Part shown: piece after piece, positions 1 to 9,295 of the stretch
How the letters are laid out: every line of letters begins with the position of its first letter
Numbering within the stretch: position 1 is the first letter of the stretch
Origin: Serpentinimonas maccroryi
GTDB taxonomy: Bacteria > Pseudomonadota > Gammaproteobacteria > Burkholderiales > Burkholderiaceae_C
Assembly: GCF_000828915.1 (NCBI RefSeq)
Contig: NZ_AP014569.1
Span: forward strand, 2,513,501 to 2,577,500
DNA: 64,000 nucleotides
Direction of reading: 5' to 3'
Notes under the pieces: model-generated
Database searches by the model: none
Seen by the model: the letters and a program-made list of their open reading frames with translations, nothing else
What the model was told of the DNA's origin: nothing
Translations under genes and position numbers: made by a program

Positions 1-300
1 ATTCTGCGCGACCTCGACTCGCTCGACAGCCACACCGCGTTCATGTTCGAGAAAATCAACTTCTTGCTGGACGCCACCATCGGTTTCATCAACATCAACC
101 AGAACAAGATCATCAAGATCTTCTCGGTGGCCGCGGTCTCGCTGCTGCCGCCCACGCTGGTGGCGAGCAGCTACGGTATGAACTTCGAGCACATGCCCGA
201 ACTGCAATGGGAGCTCGGCTACCCGATGGCCATCGGCATGATGGTGTTGGCGGCGGTGATCCCGATGCTGTACTTTCGCAAGCGCGGCTGGCTGCGCTAG
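1..300 (+). CDS. corA: CorA family magnesium/cobalt transporter, C-terminal part
   Basis: The open frame runs in from the left edge, so only the last 99 codons are present. They hold the end of the long cytoplasmic helix and the two C-terminal membrane segments. The hallmark YGMNF loop (GMN signature of the CorA selectivity filter) is at about residues 59-63 of the visible part and is followed by a second hydrophobic segment and a basic tail (RKRGWLR). Family knowledge: CorA is a homopentameric inner-membrane channel for Mg2+. The N-terminal regulatory domain lies outside the window. Confidence 0.93.
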   Translation: MLRDLDSLDSHTAFMFEKINFLLDATIGFININQNKIIKIFSVAAVSLLPPTLVASSYGMNFEHMPELQWELGYPMAIGMMVLAAVIPMLYFRKRGWLR

Positions 301-344
301 GGCCGCTAAGCCGCGCAGCCGATTAGAGGCTGGCTCAGCCCCCG

Positions 345-1100
345 TTAGAGCAAGTTGAGCGCCTTGCGCACGATGCGCGCGCTGTAGTGGCGCGCCACTT
401 CGTGCAAAAAAAGCCGGAAGTCGACGTGCGCCTGGCTGTCGGCGCGGTCCGAGATCGTGCGCACCACCGCAAAGGGCAGGCCGCAATCGTGGCACACCTG
501 CGCCACGGCGGCGCTCTCCATGTCCACTGCCAGGGCCTCGGGCAAGGCCGCGCGCAGGGCGGCGCTGTCGGCCTCGCAGGACACGAAGCGGTCGCCGGTG
601 GCGATCTCGCCTTGGTGCACGCTGGGCGAGTGCAGGCCCATGGCACGCAACACCTCGGGGTTGAGCAGCTTGGGCAACCAGGTGACGGCGTCTTTGGCGG
701 CCGCGTGCAGGACTTGGGTCAGGGCCAGATCGGGCTGGAAGCGGCTGCGGCCGTAGCCCGGCACCTCGTGGCGCGCAAACAGCGGTGTGGCGTCGAGGTC
801 GTGCTGCACCAAGGCGCTGCCGACCACGATGTCGCCCACTTCCACACCCGACATCAGCCCGCCAGCGACGCCGGTGAAAATCACCTGCTGCGGAGCAAAG
901 CGCTCGATCAGCAGCGCGGTGGTGGTCGCGGCCGCCACCTTGCCTATGCCGCTGAGCACCGCCACCACCTCGTGGCCTTGCAAGTGCCCCTGCCAGTACG
1001 TGCGCCCGCCCAAGGCCACCTGCTGTTCGTCGGGCATGAGCTGCAGGATTTCGGCCAGTTCTTCGTGGACGGCGCTGATGAGGGCGATGCGTTGACCCAT
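345..1100 (-). CDS. mtnN: 5'-methylthioadenosine/S-adenosylhomocysteine nucleosidase
   Basis: The protein cleaves the glycosidic bond of MTA and SAH, releasing adenine in methionine salvage and methyl-cycle detoxification. It shows the nucleoside phosphorylase (PNP/UDP family) pattern: start GQRIALISAVHEEL, the glycine-rich GIGKVAAA stretch, the FTGVAGGL motif, and a late AVDMESAAVAQVC segment carrying the ribose-contacting Met-Glu and VVRTISDRAD with the catalytic Asp. The ATG at 1100 is preferred to the in-frame GTG at 1106 because GGAG lies five bases upstream of the ATG. It lies 12 bases downstream of the acyl-CoA ligase gene on the same strand and may be co-transcribed. Confidence 0.92.
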   Translation of the reverse strand: MGQRIALISAVHEELAEILQLMPDEQQVALGGRTYWQGHLQGHEVVAVLSGIGKVAAATTTALLIERFAPQQVIFTGVAGGLMSGVEVGDIVVGSALVQHDLDATPLFARHEVPGYGRSRFQPDLALTQVLHAAAKDAVTWLPKLLNPEVLRAMGLHSPSVHQGEIATGDRFVSCEADSAALRAALPEALAVDMESAAVAQVCHDCGLPFAVVRTISDRADSQAHVDFRLFLHEVARHYSARIVRKALNLL

Positions 1101-1112
1101 GAACACTCCGGA

Positions 1113-2807
1113 TTAGCTTGGCTGGCGCAATTGACGGCGCAAAATTTTGCCGACCGGGGTTTTGGGCAGTTCGCTGCGGAACTCGATCAGCTTGGGGATT
1201 TTGTAGCCGGTCAGGCGCTCGCGGCAGTAGTCGCGCACCGCCTGCTCACTCAAGGCCGGGTCTTTTTTGACCACGATCAGCTTGACCGCCTCGCCCGAGT
1301 GCTCGTCGGGGATACCCACCGCCGCGCATTCGAGCACCCCGCCCATGCCCATGACCACGTCTTCGACCTCGTTGGGATAGACGTTGAAGCCGCTGACCAG
1401 GATCATGTCCTTCTTGCGGTCCACGATGCGAAAGTAGCCGCGCTCGTCCATCACGCCGATGTCGCCGCTGCGAAACCAGCCGTCGGCGCTCATCACCTTG
1501 GCGGTTTCGTCGGGGCGCTGCCAATAGCCGGCCATGACCTGAGGGCCCTGGATGGCGATCTCGCCCGGCTGACCCAGTGGCACCTCGTGGCCTTCGTCGT
1601 CGATGCACTTCATGCGCGTGCCCGGCAGCGGCACGCCGATGCTGCCGCTGAAGGCCGTGACCGTAACCGGATTGCAGCTGGCCGAAGGGCTGGTCTCGGA
1701 CAGGCCGTAGCCCTCGCAGATCGGGCAGCCGGTGCGCTCGAGCCAGAGCTTGGCCACGGCCGCCTGCACCGCCATGCCGCCGCCGATCGAGACCTTAAGG
1801 TGGCTCCAGTTCACGCTGCCAAAATCGGGGTGGTGCAGCATGCCGTTGAACAGCGTGTTGACGGCCGGAAAGCTGTGAAAGGTCTGGCCCCTGAGGGCTT
1901 TGAACACCGCCGGCAAGTCGCGCGGGTTGGGAATGAGGATGTTTTTGCCGCCGCTGCGCAGGCTCAGCATCATGTTCACCGTGAAGGCGAAGATGTGATA
2001 GAGCGGCAGCGCGCACACGGCGGTGGGCTGCTCACCGGCCGGAATGCGGTGCATCACCGGCGCGTCCCAGGCCTCGGATTGCAGCACGTTGGCCAGCACG
2101 TTGCGGTGCAGCAGCACGGCGCCCTTGCTCACCCCGGTGGTGCCGCCGGTGTATTGCAGCACCGCCATGTCGTCCGGGCCGATGTCCACTGGCTTAAAAC
2201 TTAACCCGTGGCCCTGGTGCACGGCATCGGCAAAGCGCACCGCGCTGGGCAGCTCAAAGGGCGGCACCAGTTTTTTGACGTGGCGCACCACGTAATTGAC
2301 GAGCCAGCGCTTGGGCCAAGGCAGCAGCTCGCCCATCGAGGCCAGTACGATGTGCTTGACCGGCGTTTTGCCTAGGCAGGCGGCTAGGGTGGCGGCAAAG
2401 TTTTCGATGATCACGATCGCCTTGGCGCCAGAGTCGTTCAACTGGTGTTCGAGCTCGCGTGCGGTGTAGAGCGGGTTGACGTTGACCACCACCAGCCCGG
2501 CGCGCAGGATCGCCGCCACCGCCACCGGGTACTGCAACACATTGGGCATCATCACCGCGACCCGGTCGCCTTTGACCAAGCCCTTGCTCTGCCAATAAGC
2601 CGCCAGCGCACGCGCCTGCGCGTCCACCTCGGCGTAAGCCATGTCGTGGCCCATGTAGTGGTAGGCGCTGCGCGCGGCGTACTTGGCCAAGCTCTCGTCG
2701 AGCAATTGCACCAGCGAGCGGTACGGCGAGAGGTCGATGTCGGCGGGCACGCCGTCTGGGTAGGCGCTCAGCCAGGGGCGGTCGGCGGCGTTGGGGGGGG
2801 TGGACAA
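1113..2807 (-). CDS. fadD: Long-chain acyl-CoA synthetase (AMP-forming)
   Basis: This 564-residue protein is predicted to activate long-chain fatty acids to acyl-CoA through an acyl-adenylate. It carries the ANL-superfamily motifs: the P-loop-like YTGGTTGVSKGA, the EGYGLSETSP adenine-binding motif, and the DGWFRSGDIG...RKKDMI hinge region, ending in a PKTPVGKILRR catalytic-lysine motif. Length matches FadD. The reading frame opens with a TTG at 2807, nine bases after AGGAG, which fixes the start. Substrate chain length cannot be read from sequence. Confidence 0.9.
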   Translation of the reverse strand: MSTPPNAADRPWLSAYPDGVPADIDLSPYRSLVQLLDESLAKYAARSAYHYMGHDMAYAEVDAQARALAAYWQSKGLVKGDRVAVMMPNVLQYPVAVAAILRAGLVVVNVNPLYTARELEHQLNDSGAKAIVIIENFAATLAACLGKTPVKHIVLASMGELLPWPKRWLVNYVVRHVKKLVPPFELPSAVRFADAVHQGHGLSFKPVDIGPDDMAVLQYTGGTTGVSKGAVLLHRNVLANVLQSEAWDAPVMHRIPAGEQPTAVCALPLYHIFAFTVNMMLSLRSGGKNILIPNPRDLPAVFKALRGQTFHSFPAVNTLFNGMLHHPDFGSVNWSHLKVSIGGGMAVQAAVAKLWLERTGCPICEGYGLSETSPSASCNPVTVTAFSGSIGVPLPGTRMKCIDDEGHEVPLGQPGEIAIQGPQVMAGYWQRPDETAKVMSADGWFRSGDIGVMDERGYFRIVDRKKDMILVSGFNVYPNEVEDVVMGMGGVLECAAVGIPDEHSGEAVKLIVVKKDPALSEQAVRDYCRERLTGYKIPKLIEFRSELPKTPVGKILRRQLRQPS

Positions 2808-2983
2808 TGGATGCTCCTGCTTGTAGTGGTGATCGCAGCGTTCAGGCCAAACTGAAGGCCTGCGCTGGGCCCACCATTATGCAGGCATCAAGGCCTGGGG
2901 TTTGCTAGCGCAAGTCGCTGACCTGACTCTGACATTCGGGCGCGGGCGCAGCGGGGTTTGCGTGGGCGCCCTTGCAATCACGG

Positions 2984-4138
2984 CTACGACCCAGACGAGC
3001 CAGCGCATGCAGGTTGCGCGCAGGCTGACGCCTCGAGGCTAAAGCTCTGCTTGAGGTCGTTCATCCATGAGGGTTCGATGTACCCGTCATGCTGCAGGCG
3101 GCCCACCACGATGCCAGGGTGGACGCCGATGGCTTGCGCAAACTCTTCCGCCTTCCTCTTGGTACGAAGCTTCGCAAGGGTTGACGCATGTTGCTCAGGG
3201 ATGAGACAGTTGCCTGCCCAAGTGTTGGCTTCATGTTCCCGCGGGTCGGTGGTGTGTGCTGCGTTGGGGTCATCCAGAAAGATGGATTTTTTGTCTTCTG
3301 GGCTGTTGGCATGCAGCAGTATATGGGCGGCTTCATGGAAAAAGCTGAACCAGAATTTGTCGTTGGTCTTGCCGTAGAGCGACAGCTGGATCAAGGGGCG
3401 CGTGGGGCTGAGCCAGCGCGCCACCCCGCTCACATGGGCGCGGGGTATGGCAGGCACCAGCACCAGCAGCACGCCCGCGTCCTGCAACAGGCTGCGCAGC
3501 TTGGGTTCAAAAACCTGGGGCTGCTCACGGGTCAGAGCTCGGATGGCCACCAGTGCTTTTTCGAAGCGGGCCTTGTCGTACTTGGGTCCGTCCAGCTTTT
3601 CAGCTTGCTGTTCGCCCAATCTCAGCCAAGCCGATATCGCACCCACGTCGCTTTGGTCCTCGCGGCTGCGCCTAAAGGCCACGTGCATGCCAGCGTAAAG
3701 GTTGCGCCATTCATCGGGCGATGCGACGCCAAAAAATCGCAAGCAAGCTTCAACCAGCCTAGGCTTGTTTTTGGCATCTGCACGCATTTTGGGTACTGCA
3801 CCGCAGGCCATCAGCTCTTTGAGCGGCAATTCGTCCAGCCAACCTGCCCAAGTGGCGTGTCGTTTGGCGGCTTCCAGCCGTGCCTTGTGGCGTTGAAAAT
3901 TGGCTTCGCGGGCCAACCAAAAATCGGCCGAGCTGCCCAGCACACGCTCTAGGCGCAGGGCCGCATCGACACTCAGCGGCACCTTGCCGTTGATGAGGTG
4001 GCTGACATGTTTTTCGCTATACCCCAGTCGGAGGGCCAGTTCGGCTTGGGTCCAGCCGCGTTCCTCGACAATGTCGAGGACGGTTTCGCCAGGTGGGGAG
4101 ACCCAGTCTGGCGCGAAAGGAGCACTCAGCTCAGTCAT
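2984..4138 (-). CDS. higA: HigA-type antitoxin fused to an ImmA/IrrE metallopeptidase domain
   Basis: The N-terminal 60 residues form a Cro/C1-type helix-turn-helix (about 29-56, WTQAELALRLGY...HLINGK), typical of HigA antitoxins that repress their own operon. The C-terminal part carries a zinc-peptidase motif HEAAH at 268-272 with a downstream EHEAN (about 301-305) that may supply the third ligand, as in ImmA/IrrE proteins. This fused architecture is known among HigA-like proteins. The gene would have overlapped the toxin gene by 8 bases, but that toxin is broken (4131-4396), so this is now an orphan antitoxin or regulator. The cysteine- and serine-rich tail is unremarkable. Confidence 0.85.
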   Translation of the reverse strand: MTELSAPFAPDWVSPPGETVLDIVEERGWTQAELALRLGYSEKHVSHLINGKVPLSVDAALRLERVLGSSADFWLAREANFQRHKARLEAAKRHATWAGWLDELPLKELMACGAVPKMRADAKNKPRLVEACLRFFGVASPDEWRNLYAGMHVAFRRSREDQSDVGAISAWLRLGEQQAEKLDGPKYDKARFEKALVAIRALTREQPQVFEPKLRSLLQDAGVLLVLVPAIPRAHVSGVARWLSPTRPLIQLSLYGKTNDKFWFSFFHEAAHILLHANSPEDKKSIFLDDPNAAHTTDPREHEANTWAGNCLIPEQHASTLAKLRTKRKAEEFAQAIGVHPGIVVGRLQHDGYIEPSWMNDLKQSFSLEASACAQPACAGSSGS

Positions 4139-4396
4139 GATAATCCCCTACGTAATCAATGCAGACGATGGTTACTTGGGACCAGTCAACCCCGCCATCT
4201 GGCCGGGCCGGCGAAGGGTCGTGGGCAGGAGAGAGCACGAGCCGCCAGCCACCAGATCTGACACCCGACCGGCGGCCTCCAGATCACTCAAGCGGAGGCG
4301 AAGTTTCCCAGCGCACGCGGCGCCCAATTTCTGCTCAGCGACAACGCGCTTCTCGCACAGATCGCGAACCTTCTTGTCTTTGTAACGAATCTGCAA
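4131..4396 (-). pseudogene. higB: Broken HigB/RelE-type toxin gene with internal deletion and frameshift
   Basis: A TTG start at 4396 has a GGAGG five bases upstream. The first about 51 codons read as an intact toxin N terminus (MQIRYKDKKVRDLC ... LEAAGRVSDLVAG). After that the frame runs into unrelated residues and stops at about 4172. In another frame the expected C terminus resumes (WRLVLSPAHDPSPARPDGG ... DWSQVTIVCIDYVGDYHD) and ends with TGA at 4131-4133, inside the antitoxin start. From memory of the family, roughly 19 residues of the central region (the PHPLKGDR...FALDL part) are missing. The junction falls at a short repeat, GGTGGCTGGCGGCT, which suggests slippage or a repeat-mediated deletion. 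An active toxin is unlikely. Confidence 0.85.
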
Positions 4397-4417
4397 GAGC
4401 CCTCCATTCTACCGATA

Positions 4418-4434
4418 TTTACCTATCAGGTAAA
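4418..4434. promoter_or_regulatory. Inverted-repeat operator upstream of higBA
   Basis: TTTACCT-ATC-AGGTAAA is a perfect dyad (7-base arms, 3-base spacer) about 20 bases upstream of the toxin TTG start. On the minus strand TTTACC could serve as a -35 element, with TAGAAT 17 bases further on as a -10, so binding there by the HigA helix-turn-helix would block transcription. The role as HigA operator is inferred from position and from the autoregulation usual for these systems. Confidence 0.6.
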
Positions 4435-4557
4435 CTTTATTTTTTCTCTAGGTCGTCAAAAGCTTCTTCCTGGGCATTCATCTGTGGCCTAAACGGCCGC
4501 TCCTCGCTCTCCTCGGCGAGGGGCTGGCTATTGTTTACATGCAAAGAAACCTACGGG

Positions 4558-5046
4558 CTAGAACGGAATATCGTCCTCCATGCCGTCAAAGTCGGTCGAG
4601 GCGGCAGCGGGTTTAGCGGCGGCGGGGCGGCTGGGGGCGGGCCGGTTGGCTGCCGGGGCGGCAGCGCGCGGGGCGGCGCCAGCGTCGTCTGAGGTGGGGG
4701 CGCCCATGCCTTCGCGGCCGCCAAGCAGCTGCAGCTCGGAGGCCACGATGTCGACCGTGTTGCGCTCGACGCCGGACTGGTCGGTGTACTTGCCGTATTT
4801 CAGGCGGCCTTCGACGTAGATCGGGCGGCCTTTTTTCACGTACTCGCCGGCGATCTCGGCCAGCCGCTCGTAGAAGGTGATGCGGTGCCACTGGGTGTCT
4901 TCGACCATTTCGCCGCTGGTGCGGTCTTTGCGCCGGCTGGTGGTGGCCAGTGTGACGTTGGCCACTGCTTGGCCCGAAGGCAGGTAGCGGATCTCGGCGT
5001 CGCGGCCGCAGTTGCCGACCAGTATGACTTTGTTGACGGATGCCAT
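4558..5046 (-). CDS. ssb: Single-stranded DNA-binding protein
   Basis: The 162-residue protein begins [16 protein letters not shown], the standard SSB opening, followed by the OB fold (about residues 1-110). A Gly/Ala/Pro-rich linker follows, and the protein ends in the acidic tip DDIPF that recruits replication and repair partners. The longer in-frame open region up to 5196 is rejected because the ATG at 5046 gives the conserved N terminus and has AGAGGAG upstream. It functions as a tetramer at replication forks and is divergent from hoxA. Confidence 0.97.
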   Translation of the reverse strand: MASVNKVILVGNCGRDAEIRYLPSGQAVANVTLATTSRRKDRTSGEMVEDTQWHRITFYERLAEIAGEYVKKGRPIYVEGRLKYGKYTDQSGVERNTVDIVASELQLLGGREGMGAPTSDDAGAAPRAAAPAANRPAPSRPAAAKPAAASTDFDGMEDDIPF

Positions 5047-5216
5047 GGCGCGGGTGCTCCTCTCTGAGGGTGGGTGATGATGGGTGGGATGCGAAGGATT
5101 GTGCAGCATTTCAAACCCGGTTCTGCGGTTTGATTCGCAGCCCAAGCTGCAGCTGCAGGCCAAAGCGATCGCCGCCGCTGACCCGGCTGCGATCATTGGT
5201 TTGGCGCTTGCCTACA

Positions 5217-6728
5217 ATGGCCAGCGCGCAACCCTTGTTTCCCGATCGGCCCAGTGCTTTGACCACGCCCCCTTTGCCCCTCAACCCCGAGCCCACCGTG
5301 CTGGTGGTCGATGACGAACTGCGTTCGCAAGAAGCGATCCGGCGCACCCTGGAGGAAGACTTTCGCGTGCTCACCGCGGGCAGCGCCGAACAGGCCAGCG
5401 CCTTGCTCGAGCGCGAGCCGGTGGCGGTGCTGCTGTGCGACCAGCGCATGCCCGGCACCAGCGGCGTGGCTTTTCTCAGGCAGGTGCGCCAGCGCTGGCC
5501 CGAGGTGGTGCGCATCATCGTTTCGGGCTACTCCGAGAGCGCCGACATCGTGGCCGGCATCAACGAAGCCGGCATCTACCAGTACATCCTAAAACCCTGG
5601 GCGCCCGAGCACCTGCTCGACTCGGTGCGCAACGCGGTGGAGGCGCAAGCCCTGCAGCGCCAGACCGCGCGTCTGGATCTGGAGCTGCGCACCAGCACCC
5701 CGGCGCTGCGCCAGCGCGTGAGCCAGCGCCAGCAGCAGGTGCAGCAGGTGTACGGCTTCGAGCGCATCGTGCGTGCAGCGGGCAGCCCGCTCGACGGCGT
5801 CTGTGCGCTGGCGGCAAAGGTGGCGCGCTACGATTTGCCGGTGCTGGTGCTGGGCGAATCGGGCACCGGCAAGGAGCTGCTGGCGCGCGCCATCCACTAC
5901 GCCTCGCCGCGCGCGAGCGGCCCGTTCGTGGTCGAAAACTGCGCCGCCATCACCGACACGCTGCTCGAGTCCGAGCTCTTTGGCCACAAGCGCGGGGCCT
6001 TCACCGGCGCTTACGAAGACCACGTCGGGCTGTTTCAGCGTGCCCACGGCGGTACCGTGCTGCTCGACGAGATCGGCGAGACCTCGGCCGCGTTTCAGGT
6101 CAAGCTGCTGCGCGTGCTGCAAGAGGGCGAGGTGCGGCCGGTGGGTGCGGCGCGGCCGCTGCCGGTCGATGTGCGCGTGCTGGCTGCCACGCACCGCGAA
6201 CTCGAGCAGCGCGTGCGCGACGGGCTGTTTCGCGAAGACTTGTACTACCGCCTGGCTGCGGTCACCCTCACCATGCCGCCGCTGCGCGAGCGCATGGCCG
6301 ACATCGGGCCGATCGCGCAGCAGCTGCTGCACCAAGTGGCCGCCGAGCTGCGCCGCCCGGTGCCCGAACTGCCCGATGGCACCCTGGCTTGCCTGCTGGC
6401 TTACCCGTGGCCGGGCAACATCCGCGAGCTGCGCAACGAGATCGCGCGCGCGCTGGCGCTGCACGACGGCGCGCGGCTGCCCCCCGAGGTGTTCTCGCCG
6501 CGCGTGCTGCAAGGGCACGGCACCGGCAGCGCCGCGGCCCAGCTGGCGGCGCTGGTGCCCAGCAGCGGCACCTTGGCGCAGCGGCTCGAAGTGATCGAGG
6601 CCATGCTGCTGCGCGAAACGCTGCTGCGCCAGCGCTGGAACAAAACCCGTGCAGCGCAAGAGCTGGGCCTGTCGCGCGTGGGCCTGCGCAGCAAAATCCA
6701 GCGCTTTGGGCTGGAGCCCGGCGCATGA
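5217..6728 (+). CDS. hoxA: HoxA, NtrC-type sigma-54-dependent regulator of hydrogenase genes
   Basis: The 503-residue protein has an N-terminal receiver domain (VVDDE at 30-34, phospho-acceptor Asp75 in LLCDQRMPG, conserved Lys126). A central AAA+ domain follows, with Walker A GESGTGKE at 213-220, the GAFTGA sigma-54 contact loop at 260-265 and LLDEIGE Walker B. A Fis-type helix-turn-helix lies at the C terminus (AAQELGLSRVGLRSKIQRF). Followed directly by hoxB, hoxC and hoxJ, it matches HoxA, which in Cupriavidus activates hydrogenase promoters in the unphosphorylated state. The ATG at 5217 has no clear ribosome site; the longer frame from 5040 has no homologous N terminus. Its TGA overlaps the hoxB ATG. 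Confidence 0.9.
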   Translation: MASAQPLFPDRPSALTTPPLPLNPEPTVLVVDDELRSQEAIRRTLEEDFRVLTAGSAEQASALLEREPVAVLLCDQRMPGTSGVAFLRQVRQRWPEVVRIIVSGYSESADIVAGINEAGIYQYILKPWAPEHLLDSVRNAVEAQALQRQTARLDLELRTSTPALRQRVSQRQQQVQQVYGFERIVRAAGSPLDGVCALAAKVARYDLPVLVLGESGTGKELLARAIHYASPRASGPFVVENCAAITDTLLESELFGHKRGAFTGAYEDHVGLFQRAHGGTVLLDEIGETSAAFQVKLLRVLQEGEVRPVGAARPLPVDVRVLAATHRELEQRVRDGLFREDLYYRLAAVTLTMPPLRERMADIGPIAQQLLHQVAAELRRPVPELPDGTLACLLAYPWPGNIRELRNEIARALALHDGARLPPEVFSPRVLQGHGTGSAAAQLAALVPSSGTLAQRLEVIEAMLLRETLLRQRWNKTRAAQELGLSRVGLRSKIQRFGLEPGA

Positions 6729-7720
6729 ACCTGCTCTGGTTGCAAGCCGGGGGCTGTGGCGGCTGCAGCATGTCGCTGCTGTGCGCCGACACCCCCGACT
6801 GGCACGGCCAGCTGCGCGCCGCCGACATCGAGCTGCTCTGGCACCCCTCGCTCTCGCTGGCCAGCGGCGCCGAGGTGCTGGAGCTGCTGCAGCGCTGCGC
6901 CGATGGCCGCCAGCCGCTCGATGCACTGTGCATCGAAGGCGCGCTGCTGCGCGGCCCGCACGGCACCGGGCGCTTTCATGTGCTGGCGGGCACCGGGGTG
7001 CCGATGATCGATTGGGTGCGCCGTCTGGCCGCCCGGGCGCGGCACGTGCTGGCGGTGGGCAGTTGCGCCGCGTGGGGCGGGGTCACTGCGGCGGGCGAGA
7101 ACCCGACCGACGCCTGCGGCCTGCAGTACGAGGACGAGCGCCCCGGTGGCCTGCTGGGCGCCGAATTTCGCAGCGCCAGCGGCCTGCCGGTGATCAACAT
7201 CGCTGGCTGCCCGACGCACCCGAACTGGGTGCTCGACACGCTGGCGGCGCTGGCGGCCGACAGCCTGGCTGCCGCCGACCTCGACGCGCTGGCGCGGCCG
7301 CGCTTTTATGCCGACCAGCTGGTGCACCACGGCTGCACGCGCAACGAGTACTACGAGTTCAAGGCCAGCGCCGTCAAGCCTTCCGATCTGGGTTGCCTGA
7401 TGGAGCACATGGGCTGCAAGGGCACCCAGGTGCACGCCGACTGCAACATCCGGCTCTGGAACGGCGAGGGCAGCTGCACCCGCGGCGGCTACGCCTGCAT
7501 CGCCTGCACCGAGCCGGGTTTCCAGGAGCCGGGCCACGCCTTTGCCCAGACGCCCAAGGTGGCGGGCATCCCGATCGGGCTGCCGACCGACATGCCCAAG
7601 GCCTGGTTCATCGCGCTGGCCGCGTTGTCCAAGAGCGCCACGCCCAAGCGCGTGCGCGACAACGCCGAAGCCGACCACCTGCTGCAAAAACCCGCGCTGC
7701 GGCGCACGCGGCTCAAATGA
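6725..7720 (+). CDS. hoxB: Regulatory [NiFe]-hydrogenase small subunit
   Basis: The protein starts MNLLWLQAGGCGGCSMSLL and has no twin-arginine signal peptide, which marks a cytoplasmic sensory hydrogenase rather than a membrane-bound uptake enzyme. Iron-sulfur cluster cysteines are visible: C11 and C14, the VGSCAAWGG and AGCPTHP motifs, and the C-terminal HHGCTR, HMGCKG, ADCN, GSC and CIAC groups. HoxB passes electrons from the HoxC active site and binds the HoxJ kinase in the H2-sensing complex (known from Cupriavidus). It overlaps hoxA by four bases and is 21 bases from hoxC. Confidence 0.92.
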   Translation: MNLLWLQAGGCGGCSMSLLCADTPDWHGQLRAADIELLWHPSLSLASGAEVLELLQRCADGRQPLDALCIEGALLRGPHGTGRFHVLAGTGVPMIDWVRRLAARARHVLAVGSCAAWGGVTAAGENPTDACGLQYEDERPGGLLGAEFRSASGLPVINIAGCPTHPNWVLDTLAALAADSLAAADLDALARPRFYADQLVHHGCTRNEYYEFKASAVKPSDLGCLMEHMGCKGTQVHADCNIRLWNGEGSCTRGGYACIACTEPGFQEPGHAFAQTPKVAGIPIGLPTDMPKAWFIALAALSKSATPKRVRDNAEADHLLQKPALRRTRLK

Positions 7721-7741
7721 ACGCACCATGAACGCACGCCC

Positions 7742-9226
7742 ATGAGCCGCCTGATCGTTGGGCCCTTCAACCGCGTCGAGGGCGACCTCGAGGTCACGCT
7801 CGACGTGGCCGACGGCGCGGTGCGCGCGGCGCACGTGAACGCGCCCATGTACCGCGGCTTTGAGCAGATTTTGCACGGCAAACTGGCGCACGATGCGCTG
7901 GTGTTCGTGCCCCGCATCTGCGGCATCTGCTCGGTGTCGCAGTCGGTGGCTGGCGCGCGTGCCTTGGCCGATCTGGCTGGGGTGAGGCCGCCGCCCAACG
8001 GCCAGCACGCCATCAACCTGATGCTGGCGACCGAAAACCTGGCCGACCACCTGACGCACTTTTACGCCTTCTTTATGCCCGACTTCTGCCGGCCGGTGTA
8101 CGCCGACCGGCCTTGGCACGGTGAAGCCCGGCGCCGCTACTTGCCCGAACACGGGGTGCAGACCCGCCAGGCGCTGGCGGCGCGCCAGCGCGCCTTTACC
8201 CTGCTGGGCACGCTGGGCGGCAAGTGGCCGCACACGCAATCGATCGAGCCCGGCGGCAGCACGCGCGCCATCGACGCCGCCGAGCGGGTGCGGCTGCGCG
8301 CCAAATTGCGCGAATGGCGCGCCTTTCTGGAGCAGCAGCTGTTTGCCGACACGCTGGAGCGCGTGAGCGGCCTCGATAGCTTGGCCGGGCTGTGGCGCTG
8401 GCACGCCGCGCAGCCCGAGGCCGGCGATTTGCGTTTTTTCCTCACGCTGGCGCGTGACACTGGGCTGGCTGGTTTGGGGCTGGGCCCGGGGCGCTGCCTG
8501 AGCTACGGCACCTACCCGCAGCCCGACGGCACGCTGGCGCTGCCGGCCGGGGTCTGGCAGCAGCAGCCCGGTGGCGCGCAGGTGCTGGCGCTGCAGCCCG
8601 AGGCCATCAGCGAAGACGCCAGCCGCAGCTGGCTCGAGTCGGGCCCGGCGGGCGCTGAGGGCGCTGCGGTGGCGCTGCACCCCTGGAGCGGCCTGACCCG
8701 CCCGGCCCCCGACAAAGCCGATGCCTACACCTGGAACAAGGCGCCGCGCTGGGCCGGCCAGGTGGTGGAGACGGGGGCGCTGGCGCGACAGCTGGTGGCC
8801 GGGCAGCCGCTGGTGTGCGAGGCGGTGGCGCTGCATGGGTGCAGCGTGCTGACGCGGGTGCTGGCGCGCGCCCTCGAGCTTGCGCAAGTCTTGCCGCTGA
8901 TGGAGCGCTGGCTGCAAGCCATACAGCCCGGCGAGGCCTTCTGCGTGCCGGCGCCGCTGCCCGATGCCGGGCGCGGCATGGGCCTGACCGAGGCCGCGCG
9001 CGGCAGCCTAGGGCATTGGGTGGTGGTGCAGCAGGGCCGCATCGCCAACTACCAGATCGTGGCCCCCACGAGCTGGAACTTTGCCCCGCGCGACGCCGCC
9101 GGTGTGCCGGGCGCGCTCGAACAGGCGCTGGTGGGGGCGCCGGTGCGCGCCGGCGAAGACACGCCGGTGGCGGTGCAGCACGTGGTGCGCTCCTTTGACC
9201 CCTGCATGGTCTGCACGGTACACTGA
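7742..9226 (+). CDS. hoxC: Regulatory [NiFe]-hydrogenase large subunit
   Basis: The nickel-binding motifs are both present: RICGICS near the N terminus (C60, C63) and DPCMVCTVH at the very end (C488, C491, H494). The protein stops exactly at the final histidine, so it has no C-terminal extension for a maturation endopeptidase. That is a known hallmark of regulatory (group 2b) hydrogenases. With HoxB it forms the O2-tolerant H2 sensor that signals to HoxJ. Active-site assembly needs hyp gene products, none of which are encoded in this window. Confidence 0.93.
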   Translation: MSRLIVGPFNRVEGDLEVTLDVADGAVRAAHVNAPMYRGFEQILHGKLAHDALVFVPRICGICSVSQSVAGARALADLAGVRPPPNGQHAINLMLATENLADHLTHFYAFFMPDFCRPVYADRPWHGEARRRYLPEHGVQTRQALAARQRAFTLLGTLGGKWPHTQSIEPGGSTRAIDAAERVRLRAKLREWRAFLEQQLFADTLERVSGLDSLAGLWRWHAAQPEAGDLRFFLTLARDTGLAGLGLGPGRCLSYGTYPQPDGTLALPAGVWQQQPGGAQVLALQPEAISEDASRSWLESGPAGAEGAAVALHPWSGLTRPAPDKADAYTWNKAPRWAGQVVETGALARQLVAGQPLVCEAVALHGCSVLTRVLARALELAQVLPLMERWLQAIQPGEAFCVPAPLPDAGRGMGLTEAARGSLGHWVVVQQGRIANYQIVAPTSWNFAPRDAAGVPGALEQALVGAPVRAGEDTPVAVQHVVRSFDPCMVCTVH

Positions 9227-9295
9227 AAAGCCGCAGCCCACAAGGCGACACCCAGCACCCTTCCCATTCAGCCTCTCCAGCCTTCAGAGCCCCGC

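Noticed and set aside
387..2204. A 605-codon open frame on the plus strand opposite mtnN and fadD
   Set aside because: His/Ala/Gly/Arg-rich shadow translation with no recognisable domain.
5040..5216. Longer HoxA start upstream of 5217
   Set aside because: The added 59 residues resemble no receiver-domain N terminus and overlap the divergent ssb promoter region.
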